From contig CANQPX010000013.1 of assembly GCA_947625915.1 (NCBI GenBank), positions 1 through 46,697 of the forward strand: a stretch of 46,697 bases of DNA, in the 5' to 3' direction. Source of the DNA: an uncultured Clostridia bacterium (GTDB lineage: Bacteria > Bacillota > Clostridia > Oscillospirales > Ruminococcaceae). The translations under genes were made by a program, and so were the position numbers. Positions 7,684 through 15,613 of this stretch are shown piece by piece (position 1 is the stretch's first letter; the number at the start of each line of letters is the position of its first letter). The notes below the pieces were generated by a model that saw only the letters and a program-made list of their open reading frames with translations, did no database searches and was not told where the DNA came from.

Positions 7684-9081
7684 ATGGCTAAGATCAAAGT
7701 TACCGAGACTGTTCTGCGTGATGCGCACCAGTCGCTTATTGCAACAAGAATGACTATGGACGATATGCGTCCTATACTGTCAACAATGGATAAAGTCGGT
7801 TTTTATTCCGCGGAAGTATGGGGTGGAGCAACATTTGACTCCTGTCTTAGATTCCTTAACGAAGATCCGTGGGAAAGACTCCGTATCATCAGGAAAGAAA
7901 TGCCCAATACCAAGCTGCAAATGCTGTTCAGAGGACAGAATATGCTCGGATACCGTCACTATGCGGACGATGTTCTGGAATATTTCGTTCAGAAATCCGT
8001 TGCAAACGGTATTGACATTATCCGTATCTTTGACGCTCTCAACGATATAAGGAACCTCAAGACCGCTATTTCCGCAGCTAAGAAGGAAGGCTCACACGCG
8101 CAGGTGGCTATATCCTATACGCTGGGTGAAGTCTTTACAACGGATTATTATGTAAATTATTGTAAGCAGATCGAGGAAGAAGGCGCGGATTCCATTTGTA
8201 TCAAGGATATGGCTGCGCTGCTCACACCGTACAGAACTGCGGAACTTGTTAAGGCTATAAAAGCAGCGGTAAAGATACCCGTTCAGCTGCATACGCACTA
8301 TACATCGGGACTTGCTTCAATGTGCCTGTTAAAGGGCATAGAAAACGGCGCGGACATGATAGACACGGCAATGTCCCCCCTCGCTCTGGGAACTTCCCAT
8401 GCACCTACGGAGTCAATGGTAGCAGCTTTACAGGGAACAGAGTATGACACAGGTCTTGATCTTGTCCTGCTGACGGAAATAAGAGATTATTTCATGAAAC
8501 TCAGGAAGAAATACATTGACAGCGGTCTGCTCGACCCGAAAATGCTTGCCGTTGACGCAAACGCGCTTATTTACCAAGTTCCGGGCGGAATGTTGTCAAA
8601 CCTGCTTTCACAGCTTAAACAGGCGGGCAAGGAAGATAAGTTCAATGACGTTCTGAAAGAAGTTCCTAACGTTCGTAAGGACGCGGGCTATCCGCCTCTT
8701 GTAACGCCTACTTCCCAGATCGTTGGAACGCAGGCTGTGTTCAACGTTATAAACGGCGAACGCTACAAGACCGTTACAAAGGAGTTCAAAGCACTTGTAA
8801 AGGGCGAATACGGAAAAACTCCGTCGCCCATCGATCCCGAATTCAGCAAGAAGATACTCAAAGACGAGCAGCCCATTACCTGCCGCCCCGCAGACCTTAT
8901 CGAGCCTGAACTTGAAAAGCTTAAAGAAGAAGCTTCCGAGTGGACGGAGCAGGAAGAGGACGTTCTCAGCTATGCAATGTTCCCGCAGGTAGCGCCTAAG
9001 TTCTTTGCAAAGAGACGCGACGCAAAATACGGCGTTGACAGCGCACACGCCGATGCGGAAAACAAAGTGCATCCCGTTTGA
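7684..9081 (+). CDS. Oxaloacetate/pyruvate carboxyltransferase subunit (OadA / 5S / PycB-like)
   Basis: HMGL-like TIM-barrel carboxyltransferase acting on oxaloacetate/pyruvate. It opens with ETVLRDAHQSLIATRM, containing the metal-binding Asp. CIKDMAALLTP carries the Lys that is carboxylated in this family, and HTHYTSGLASM with MIDTAMSPLALGTSHAPTE supply metal ligands. A conserved carboxylase domain follows. At 465 residues from ATG 7684 (SD AAGAAAGGG) it has no fused biotin domain; that part is the separate upstream gene. There is no biotin carboxylase and no OadB/MmdB membrane subunit here. Confidence 0.92.
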   Translation: MAKIKVTETVLRDAHQSLIATRMTMDDMRPILSTMDKVGFYSAEVWGGATFDSCLRFLNEDPWERLRIIRKEMPNTKLQMLFRGQNMLGYRHYADDVLEYFVQKSVANGIDIIRIFDALNDIRNLKTAISAAKKEGSHAQVAISYTLGEVFTTDYYVNYCKQIEEEGADSICIKDMAALLTPYRTAELVKAIKAAVKIPVQLHTHYTSGLASMCLLKGIENGADMIDTAMSPLALGTSHAPTESMVAALQGTEYDTGLDLVLLTEIRDYFMKLRKKYIDSGLLDPKMLAVDANALIYQVPGGMLSNLLSQLKQAGKEDKFNDVLKEVPNVRKDAGYPPLVTPTSQIVGTQAVFNVINGERYKTVTKEFKALVKGEYGKTPSPIDPEFSKKILKDEQPITCRPADLIEPELEKLKEEASEWTEQEEDVLSYAMFPQVAPKFFAKRRDAKYGVDSAHADAENKVHPV

Positions 9082-9099
9082 TATTTGAATTTAACATTA

Positions 9100-9154
9100 T
9101 TAACAATACAACAAACTCCCGAAGCATCGCTTCGGGAGTTTGTTGTATTGTTAA
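9100..9154 (+). terminator. Intrinsic terminator with 26-bp perfect stem
   Basis: Arms 9100-9125 and 9129-9154 are perfectly complementary around a 3-nt ATC loop; the core is ACTCCCGAAGC / GCTTCGGGAGT. The 3' arm is T-rich. A run of 16 A follows at 9164-9179, which would be a U-tract for the opposite strand. It ends the carboxyltransferase operon. Confidence 0.88.
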
Positions 9155-9207
9155 CGAATTAGTAAAAAAAAAAAAAAAAGTTTTTTCAACACTTTGGAAA
9201 AACTTTT

Positions 9208-9216
9208 TGATATAAT
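9208..9216 (+). promoter_or_regulatory. Extended -10 promoter for the DUF4190 pair
   Basis: TGATATAAT (9208-9216) is an extended -10 (TGn plus TATAAT). No convincing -35 hexamer at 16-18 nt is visible. It lies 52 nt upstream of the first DUF4190-like gene. Confidence 0.5.
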
Positions 9217-9267
9217 TGTTATGTCGTTCAAAATTCGACAATATTTTACTTTTGGAGGTATTTTATT

Positions 9268-9555
9268 ATGAACGGAAAACAATTTGCAATGACAAGTATG
9301 ATCTTAGGTATTGCTTCTGTAGCTTGGGATTTTTTAATGGATCTGTTATTAAGTGATGTCAGCAATGGAACTGTTATGGTAGCAGAACTTTTGGGTTTGG
9401 CTATGGGAATATTGGCGATCATATTTGCAAATAAAGCTAAAAAGCTGGATTATGTAGGCGGAATGAGAATGGCAGGCTTTGTTTGCGGAATAATCGGAGT
9501 TGCTATAGATGGTATAGTTGTTATGTTAGACTTGCAGTATTTGGCGAGTTATTAA
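9268..9555 (+). CDS. Small membrane protein, DUF4190-like (copy 1)
   Basis: A 95-residue protein with two or three hydrophobic segments: residues 8-28, a glycine-rich segment LGLAMGILAIIFANKAKK, and a C-terminal segment FVCGIIGVAIDGIVVM. The repeated G-I-L/A pattern resembles DUF4190. SD TTTGGAGG precedes ATG 9268. It is a close paralogue of the next gene; identical stretches include MNGKQFA.TSMILGIASV and YVGGMR.AGFVCGIIGV. Function unknown. Confidence 0.72.
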   Translation: MNGKQFAMTSMILGIASVAWDFLMDLLLSDVSNGTVMVAELLGLAMGILAIIFANKAKKLDYVGGMRMAGFVCGIIGVAIDGIVVMLDLQYLASY

Positions 9556-9626
9556 AAACACAGAAAGACAAATTAAAAGTATCAAGTTTGTGAAAAATCA
9601 AAATTTTGCGTATTGAGGTGCTTAAA

Positions 9627-9917
9627 ATGAATGGAAAACAATTTGCAACGACAAGTATGATCTTAGGTATTGCTTCTGTGCCTTGGATTTTTTTAATGCT
9701 ATTATTGATGGGTACCAACGCAGGTAATGAAGAAGGCGTTGGATTAGCACTTTTAGGCTTGGCTATGGGAATATTGGCGATCATATTTGCAAATAAAGCC
9801 CAAAAGAAAGATTATGTAGGCGGAATGAGAACGGCAGGCTTTGTTTGCGGAATAATAGGAGTTGTTATAAATGGTATGATGCTCATGTATACTCTGCAAT
9901 ATATGGCGAGTTATTAA
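9627..9917 (+). CDS. Small membrane protein, DUF4190-like (copy 2)
   Basis: A 96-residue tandem paralogue of the preceding gene, with the same three hydrophobic blocks and long identical nucleotide runs around LGLAMGILAIIFANKA. Start ATG 9627 follows TGAGGTGC; an earlier in-frame TTG at 9606 has no SD. The main divergence is in the first loop (NAGNEEGVG here, SDVSNGTVM in copy 1). The 71-nt gap and shared sequence indicate recent tandem duplication. Confidence 0.72.
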   Translation: MNGKQFATTSMILGIASVPWIFLMLLLMGTNAGNEEGVGLALLGLAMGILAIIFANKAQKKDYVGGMRTAGFVCGIIGVVINGMMLMYTLQYMASY

Positions 9918-9983
9918 AAACACAGTCAAACAGGCGAAAATTTGAAATATATGGAATATAAAGTAATTAATATAATGTTCATT

Positions 9984-10017
9984 ACTCCCGAAGCAGAAAT
10001 GTTTCGGGAGTTTGTTT
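9984..10017 (+). terminator. Intrinsic terminator after the DUF4190 pair
   Basis: ACTCCCGAAGC (9984-9994) pairs with GTTTCGGGAGT (10001-10011, one G-U) around AGAAAT, followed by TTGTTTT. The stem core is the same as in the terminator at 9100-9154. Confidence 0.85.
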
Positions 10018-10072
10018 TAGGATAATTTTGGCATTGTTACCATATTGTAACCTTTATTTCCCAACGTTATAC

Positions 10073-10101
10073 TTGATTTTTATGCAAAAAAATAGTATAA
10101 T
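10073..10101 (+). promoter_or_regulatory. Promoter for the orphan gene at 10130
   Basis: TTGATT (10073-10078) and TATAAT (10096-10101) with a 17-nt spacer, 28 nt upstream of the GTG start. Confidence 0.65.
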
Positions 10102-10129
10102 GTAAAAAGTCGTTTTGCGAGGTGATAGC

Positions 10130-10558
10130 GTGGCTTTGGATATGCAGCAGGCGGAAACTCTGAGATATGCTTTGATACAGAATATTTTGGATATTATACA
10201 GAATAATGCTGCGGAAGTGAGTGTTCCTCACGATTTCAATGTGGGGAAAAGGCTTTCCGTCAGCGGAAGCACCCTGCATATCGGCAAAAAAAGCTTTGAA
10301 GCATACGAAATAGGGAAGTTTACCGTAAATACCGAAGGTTCAATGGCTCTTTACGACCGTTATGGGAAAAAGATATGCGGAACGTTCGGTCTGAATGTTT
10401 CACTGAAAAATATTGACATATTCTGTAAATGGATAAAGAAAAACAATGTTTCAGCGGAAGTCGTTTCGGGAAAAGCCGAAAGGATCTTTCAGTATATTTT
10501 CATGTTCGTTGGAATTGCCGTTATCGTTCTTATAAAAGTTTTGGGAAAATTCGGATAA
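10130..10558 (+). CDS. Hypothetical protein with C-terminal membrane anchor
   Basis: A 142-residue protein that I do not recognise. Start GTG 10130 follows GAGGTGAT by about 4 nt. The N-terminal 115 residues look soluble, mixed alpha/beta, and the C-terminus is a single hydrophobic helix (IFQYIFMFVGIAVIVLIKVLG), suggesting a tail-anchored protein facing the cytoplasm. It has its own promoter upstream and another promoter after it, so it is probably a single-gene transcript. Base composition resembles its neighbours. Confidence 0.7.
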   Translation: MALDMQQAETLRYALIQNILDIIQNNAAEVSVPHDFNVGKRLSVSGSTLHIGKKSFEAYEIGKFTVNTEGSMALYDRYGKKICGTFGLNVSLKNIDIFCKWIKKNNVSAEVVSGKAERIFQYIFMFVGIAVIVLIKVLGKFG

Positions 10559-10593
10559 AACTTGCTCAAATGAGGATTTTTACGGAAAAACAC

Positions 10594-10622
10594 TTGATTT
10601 TCATACTGTAAAATGGTATAAT
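10594..10622 (+). promoter_or_regulatory. Promoter for the yicC-spoVM operon
   Basis: TTGATT (10594-10599) and TATAAT (10617-10622), 17-nt spacer, 39 nt before yicC. The hexamers and spacing are identical to the promoter at 10073. Confidence 0.65.
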
Positions 10623-10661
10623 AGAATGTAAATGTTATATGGCAGAAAGGACTGTGATCCA

Positions 10662-11540
10662 ATGATAAAAAGTATGACAGGCTACGGCAGAAGTCAGCAG
10701 ATCATCGACGGCAGAGATATTACCGTGGAAATAAGATCTGTAAATCACAGGTATTTTGAGTATTCTGCAAGGATCCCGAGAGCTTACGGCTACCTCGAGG
10801 AAAAAATGAAGACCTTTTTGCAGGGAAGTATCTCCCGCGGTAAAGTCGATGTGGGCGTTTCGGTCTTTAACATCGAGGGCAAGGACGCTCTTATAGAAGT
10901 GAATAAGTCTATGGCTAAGGGTTATGTTTCCGCTCTCAGAAGCGCCAACGAGGAACTCGGTCTGGAGGACGATATCACGCTTTCAAAACTTATGCGGCTC
11001 CCCGATATTTTCAATATCGTCAAGACCGAAGACGATGAAGAAGCCGTCTGGAACGATGTAAAGATCGTTGCGGAAGAAGCCGTGAAAAATTTTGTTTCAA
11101 TGCGAATCGCCGAGGGAAACAAAATGACCGAGGATATAAGTTCCCGCCTTGATTATATAGAAAAGTTAGTGGAGACTGTGGAGAAGCGTTCTCCCGAAAC
11201 TACAAGACTGTACAGGGAAAAGCTTTACAATAAGATAAAAGATATTCTTGAAGATAAAAACGTTGATGAACAGAGGATAATCACCGAAGCGGCTATCTTT
11301 TCCGAGAAAACTGCCGTTGACGAGGAGACCGTAAGACTCAGGAGCCATATCCACCAGTTTAGGGAACTCCTGAAAGCGGAAGAACCCGTCGGCAGAAAAC
11401 TGGATTTCCTTATTCAGGAATTTAACCGTGAGAGCAATACCATCGGTTCAAAAGCTCAGGACATCGAAGTTACGAAAACAGTCGTTGAACTGAAATCCGA
11501 AATAGAAAAGATCCGCGAACAGATACAGAATATTGAATAA
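10662..11540 (+). CDS. yicC: YicC/YloC family endoribonuclease
   Basis: A 292-residue YicC-type protein. It starts with the signature MIKSMTGYGR and continues with EIRSVNHRYFE and the C-terminal EAAIFSEKTAVDEE...LRSHIHQF block and KLDFLIQEFNRESNTIGSK. ATG 10662 is chosen over the in-frame ATG at 10632 because AGAAAGGA lies 10 nt before it and the family begins at MIKSMTG. E. coli YicC is a ribonuclease acting on small RNAs; the activity here is by homology. It heads the operon shared with remA and gmk, as in Bacillus. Confidence 0.94.
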   Translation: MIKSMTGYGRSQQIIDGRDITVEIRSVNHRYFEYSARIPRAYGYLEEKMKTFLQGSISRGKVDVGVSVFNIEGKDALIEVNKSMAKGYVSALRSANEELGLEDDITLSKLMRLPDIFNIVKTEDDEEAVWNDVKIVAEEAVKNFVSMRIAEGNKMTEDISSRLDYIEKLVETVEKRSPETTRLYREKLYNKIKDILEDKNVDEQRIITEAAIFSEKTAVDEETVRLRSHIHQFRELLKAEEPVGRKLDFLIQEFNRESNTIGSKAQDIEVTKTVVELKSEIEKIREQIQNIE

Positions 11541-11552
11541 CGGGAGCAGTTT

Positions 11553-11810
11553 ATGAAGCTTATAAATATAGGATTTGGAAATATGATAAACGCGGGACGG
11601 CTCATCGCAATAGTAAGCCCCGAGTCCGCGCCCATAAAGCGCATCATACAGGACGCTAAAGAAAAAGGCTCGCTTATAGACGCCACCTACGGCAGACGTA
11701 CAAGAGCGGTAATAATCATGGACAGCGACCATGTTATACTTTCAGCTGTCCAGCCGGAAACTGTCGCAGGCAGATTAAGCATTGACGAGGAGGAAACGGA
11801 AGATGAATAA
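11553..11810 (+). CDS. remA: RemA family DNA-binding regulator (DUF370)
   Basis: An 85-residue DUF370/RemA protein. Family residues include [19 protein letters not shown] and [22 protein letters not shown], with the Arg-rich segment implicated in DNA binding. Bacillus RemA forms rings that bind DNA and activate matrix and osmoprotection genes. Position between yicC and gmk is the conserved one. The stop lies within gmk (8-nt overlap). Confidence 0.95.
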   Translation: MKLINIGFGNMINAGRLIAIVSPESAPIKRIIQDAKEKGSLIDATYGRRTRAVIIMDSDHVILSAVQPETVAGRLSIDEEETEDE

Positions 11811-12408
11811 AGGTTTGCTGATAGTCGTTTCGGGACCCTCCGGCTGCGGAAAGGGAACTGTCCTTGCGGAAATCTTAAAAAATGACAATATTTTCTATTC
11901 TGTTTCCGCAACTACAAGATCTCCCAGACCCGGGGAAGTTGACGGTGTAAACTATCGATTCCTTACAAAAGAAAAATTCGAGGAACTTATAGACAGCGAC
12001 GGTATGCTTGAGTATGCGGAATACTGCGGCAATTATTACGGAACTCCAAGAAAACCCGTTGAAGATATGCTTTCAGAGGGAAAACACGTTATCCTTGAGA
12101 TCGAAGTTCAGGGCGCAATGAAAATTATGGAAAAATGTCCGAACGCGGTGTTCGTGTTCATTCTTCCGCCGTCTCTTAAAGAACTCCGCAGACGGCTAAA
12201 TAAGCGGGGAACAGAGACCGAAGATGTTATCGAAAAACGCCTCGGTGAAGCCGCAGGCGAAATAAAACAAGCTTACAAATATGATTATACAGTTATAAAC
12301 GGCGAACTTTCCGATGCTGTTGACGACCTGAAAGCGATCATCAGAGCAGAGGAACTGAACGCGAAAAATTATCCAAATTATATTGATGAGGTGTTGGAAA
12401 ATGCTTAG
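11803..12408 (+). CDS. gmk: Guanylate kinase
   Basis: Phosphorylates GMP to GDP with ATP. From ATG 11803 (SD GAGGAGG) it is 201 residues with the P-loop GPSGCGKGT at about residues 10-18, the GMP-binding segment [17 protein letters not shown], and the lid [17 protein letters not shown]. The start at 11782 is too long by family comparison. It overlaps remA by 8 nt and rpoZ by 8 nt. Confidence 0.97.
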   Translation: MNKGLLIVVSGPSGCGKGTVLAEILKNDNIFYSVSATTRSPRPGEVDGVNYRFLTKEKFEELIDSDGMLEYAEYCGNYYGTPRKPVEDMLSEGKHVILEIEVQGAMKIMEKCPNAVFVFILPPSLKELRRRLNKRGTETEDVIEKRLGEAAGEIKQAYKYDYTVINGELSDAVDDLKAIIRAEELNAKNYPNYIDEVLENA

Positions 12409-12610
12409 ACCATCTATTAACCAGATCGCAACAAAAAACGAAAGCTACTATTCGGTAGTCCTTGCAGTCGCAAAACGCGCAAGAGAGATCGCGGACGATC
12501 TTTACAACAATAATCAGGTGCTTGAAGAAAAGCCCGTTAAGACTGCTGTTGAGGAATTCGCAAGCAGAAAATATTCATTCGTTGAAGATCCCGGCGAAAA
12601 CAACGACTGA
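12401..12610 (+). CDS. rpoZ: DNA-directed RNA polymerase omega subunit
   Basis: A 69-residue omega subunit that promotes folding and assembly of beta'. It starts MLRPSINQI and has the central helix SVVLAVAKRAREIADD, the conserved AKRAR block. ATG 12401 follows GAGGTG and overlaps the gmk stop. The coaBC gene that commonly comes next in Firmicutes is not here; priA follows directly. Confidence 0.95.
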   Translation: MLRPSINQIATKNESYYSVVLAVAKRAREIADDLYNNNQVLEEKPVKTAVEEFASRKYSFVEDPGENND

Positions 12611-12628
12611 TCCGCGGGGTGATGGACT

Positions 12629-15064
12629 TTGCTTACGGTCAAGCATATTGCGGCAGTGGCAGTAAACGCCGCAGCATACGGCTATGACAGAAGATATAAG
12701 TATACCGTTCCCATAGAACTTGAAGGAAAGGTCTTTGCAGGCGCAAGGGTCCTCGTTCCTTTCGGCAAAGGCAACGGCAAACGGATAGGCATAGTTATTA
12801 TGGTAACTGACGCTGCGGGCGAAGATCTGAGCAAGTTCAAGCCCGTAAGATCGGTAATCGACAAAGAACCTTTGCTTAACGGCGAAATGCTCGAACTCGT
12901 AAGCTGGATCAGGAATACAACGCTCTGTACTTACTTTGAAGCGTTCAGAACTATTATACCGGTGGGCTTGGGCGTAAATTTTACGCAAAAATATTCTTTA
13001 TCCGACAGCCGCGGCACGACGGAAGATGTTTTGTCCGAAAAAGCCGCTGAACTTCTCCATATGGCTGAGGAGGATATTTCCGTTCTGAACGGAGCGGAAC
13101 ACCGACTGGTCAATGAACTTGTTGAAAACGGCTTTATCAGCGAGGACGACGATCTGAAAAGATGCGCCAAAGACGAAACGGCAAAAATGATAAGACTTTC
13201 TGACGCATTTGTTAGCGGCGAACTAAAAGCCGAACTGTCGGCAAAACAAAAAAGCGTTGCGGAACTTCTTGAAAGCAGCGGCGCGGCTACGAAAAATGAG
13301 ATCTGTTACCTTTGCGGCGTAACATATGCCGTTATAAAGAAAATGCTCGATAACGGCGTTCTGGAAAAATATGAGTATGAAATAGTACACGATCCCGGCG
13401 CACAAGCTGTGGACGACCCGAACGATATAGTTCTTTCCGAGCAGCAGCAAGCCGCTTATGACGGTATTTCACAGCTTATTGATGAGGAAAAGCCATGTGC
13501 CGCTTTGCTGTACGGAGTAACAGGCAGCGGAAAAACTCTCGTTTTCGCAAAGCTTATCCAGCATACTCTTGAACGCGGCAGGAACGTTATAATGCTGATA
13601 CCCGAAATATCCCTTACTCCGCAGGTGGTGGAACGTTTCCGCTCGCTTTTCGGGGATCTTGTGGCAATGATCCACAGCAGCTTGTCGATAAAAACAAGAC
13701 TAAACGAATATAAACGCATAAAAAACGGTTCCGCAAGGATAGTTGTCGGCACAAGGAGCGCGGTGTTCGCACCGCTTGAAAACATCGGGCTGATAATTAT
13801 TGACGAGGAAGGGGAAAGAACGTATAAATCCGAGTCCGCACCAAGATATAACGCAAAAGAGATAGCGAAGAAAAGATGCACCACTCATAATGCCGCAGTT
13901 CTTATGGCTTCGGCAACACCGTCTATAGAAAGTTATTATTACGCCAAAACAGGCAGATATAAACTTTTTGAAATGACAAAAAGATATTCAGCCGATAAGC
14001 TTCCCGACGTGGAGATAGTTGATCTTGCGGTGGAAGGCTTTTACGGCGATTCAACGATCTTTTCCGAAAGATTGGTAGAGGAAATAAATTACAACCTCGA
14101 AAAAAAAGAGCAGACCATTCTTCTTCTAAACAGAAGAGGTTATCATACATATGTAAGCTGTTCGGAATGCAGAGATCCTATCGTTTGTAAAAATTGCAGC
14201 ATACCGCTCACATATCATAAGGTAAATAACCGTTTGATATGCCATTACTGCGGTTACAGCATTGAAATGACAGATACCTGCCCGGAATGCGGTTCAAAAT
14301 ACCTTAAACTGACCGGAGCAGGTACGCAAAAGGTCGAAGACGAGGTGGAAAAACTGTTCCCGAACGCAAGAATACTCCGTATGGACGCAGATACGACCTG
14401 TTCAAGATATGCATATGAGAAAAATTTCCGCGCGTTTGAAAACGGAGAATATGACATCATGCTCGGTACACAAATGATCGCAAAGGGATTGGATTTCCCG
14501 AATGTTACGCTGGTGGGAGTGCTTTCAATAGACAAAAGCCTGTTTGCGGGTGATTTCAGAAGCTACGAAAGAACATTCTCACTTGTAACTCAGGTCGTCG
14601 GACGATGCGGCAGAGGCGACAAACAAGGCAGAGCAATAATACAGACTTATGTTCCGAACCATTATGTGCTTGAACTTGCCGCAGATCAGGATTACGCAGG
14701 ATTTTACGAGCAGGAGATAGCGTCAAGGAAGGCTTTGCTGTATCCGCCGTTCTGCGATACTTGTACTGTCGAATTTTCTTCAATAATAGAAAGCTGCGCG
14801 GACAAGGCGTCAAGAAAATTTCTCGATATGATAAAGGAAACCGTATCTTCGGGAAATATAAATGTTCCGATAAAAGTTCTCGGACCTTCAAAATGCAGCC
14901 ATGAAAAGATCAACGGAAGATACCGCTACAGAATGATAATAAAATGCAGAAATAACCAGATGTTCCGTGATTATATCGCCCGGATATACAAAAGCTCCTT
15001 TAAGTGCAGGGAGTTCGCAAATGTCAGGACGTATGTCGATATAAACGGAGATATAGGAGTTTAA
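12629..15064 (+). CDS. priA: Primosomal protein N' (replication restart helicase PriA)
   Basis: Superfamily 2 helicase that reloads the replisome at stalled forks. It has an N-terminal 3'-end binding domain, a winged helix, Walker A GVTGSGKT (residues 296-303), then motif II at D392-E-E-G395, where the family usually has DEEH. A zinc domain with CSECRDPIVCKNC (from C511), CHYCGY and CPECG binds two zincs. MLGTQMIAKGLDFPNVTLVGVL and the QVVGRCGRGD motif complete it. It is 811 residues with a TTG start 5 nt after GGGGTGAT. The Gly in motif II is the only oddity. Confidence 0.95.
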   Translation: MLTVKHIAAVAVNAAAYGYDRRYKYTVPIELEGKVFAGARVLVPFGKGNGKRIGIVIMVTDAAGEDLSKFKPVRSVIDKEPLLNGEMLELVSWIRNTTLCTYFEAFRTIIPVGLGVNFTQKYSLSDSRGTTEDVLSEKAAELLHMAEEDISVLNGAEHRLVNELVENGFISEDDDLKRCAKDETAKMIRLSDAFVSGELKAELSAKQKSVAELLESSGAATKNEICYLCGVTYAVIKKMLDNGVLEKYEYEIVHDPGAQAVDDPNDIVLSEQQQAAYDGISQLIDEEKPCAALLYGVTGSGKTLVFAKLIQHTLERGRNVIMLIPEISLTPQVVERFRSLFGDLVAMIHSSLSIKTRLNEYKRIKNGSARIVVGTRSAVFAPLENIGLIIIDEEGERTYKSESAPRYNAKEIAKKRCTTHNAAVLMASATPSIESYYYAKTGRYKLFEMTKRYSADKLPDVEIVDLAVEGFYGDSTIFSERLVEEINYNLEKKEQTILLLNRRGYHTYVSCSECRDPIVCKNCSIPLTYHKVNNRLICHYCGYSIEMTDTCPECGSKYLKLTGAGTQKVEDEVEKLFPNARILRMDADTTCSRYAYEKNFRAFENGEYDIMLGTQMIAKGLDFPNVTLVGVLSIDKSLFAGDFRSYERTFSLVTQVVGRCGRGDKQGRAIIQTYVPNHYVLELAADQDYAGFYEQEIASRKALLYPPFCDTCTVEFSSIIESCADKASRKFLDMIKETVSSGNINVPIKVLGPSKCSHEKINGRYRYRMIIKCRNNQMFRDYIARIYKSSFKCREFANVRTYVDINGDIGV

Positions 15065-15084
15065 ATGAAAGGCAGTGGTAACAC

Positions 15085-15594
15085 TTGGCACTAAGAAAGA
15101 TCGTTATAAAGACAGATGATGTTCTCAGAAAGAAGTGCAAGCCCGTGGAGATATTTGATGAGAAATTGGGAACACTTCTTGATGATATGGCGGAAACAAT
15201 GTATAAAGCTAACGGCGTAGGACTTGCGGCTCCGCAGGTAGGGATCCTGAGACGGGCGATAGTTGTTGACCCCGGCGATGGGCTGATAGAACTTGTAAAC
15301 CCGGAGATAATAAAGGAAAAAGGAAGTCAGAGGGATATAGAAGGCTGCCTTTCCTGTCCCGATGATTGGGGATATGTTGTACGTCCGATGGAGATAATCG
15401 TAAAAGCCATGGACAGAAACGGCGGTCATGTTCAATTGAAACTCAGGGATTTTTCTGCAAGAGCCGTTTGCCATGAGATAGACCATCTTGAAGGAAAACT
15501 TTTTATAGATATTGCCGATGAAATGGTAGACCCTGAGCAGGTCGAAGAGGAAAGAAAGAAAAGCGGCAGAAACAGGAAAAAAAAGAGAAGATAA
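15085..15594 (+). CDS. def: Peptide deformylase
   Basis: Removes the formyl group from nascent proteins. All three motifs are intact: GVGLAAPQVGI (about 44-54), EGCLSCP with metal ligand C88, and HEIDHLEG with H130/E131/H134. The basic tail RKKSGRNRKKKRR is an extension. The TTG start lies behind AAAGGCAGTGG with long spacing, so the start is the least certain part. It sits before fmt, the enzyme adding the formyl group. Confidence 0.95.
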   Translation: MALRKIVIKTDDVLRKKCKPVEIFDEKLGTLLDDMAETMYKANGVGLAAPQVGILRRAIVVDPGDGLIELVNPEIIKEKGSQRDIEGCLSCPDDWGYVVRPMEIIVKAMDRNGGHVQLKLRDFSARAVCHEIDHLEGKLFIDIADEMVDPEQVEEERKKSGRNRKKKRR

Positions 15595-15613
15595 TGAAAG
15601 GATACACTTTCCG

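Noticed and set aside
7024-7728. Long minus-strand frame opposite the biotin carrier
   Set aside because: Antisense of the Pro/Ala linker and flanking codons; the plus-strand genes are clear.
9164-9179. Run of 16 A as a functional element
   Set aside because: Probably a U-tract for the opposite strand or homopolymer slippage; nothing further supports a role.
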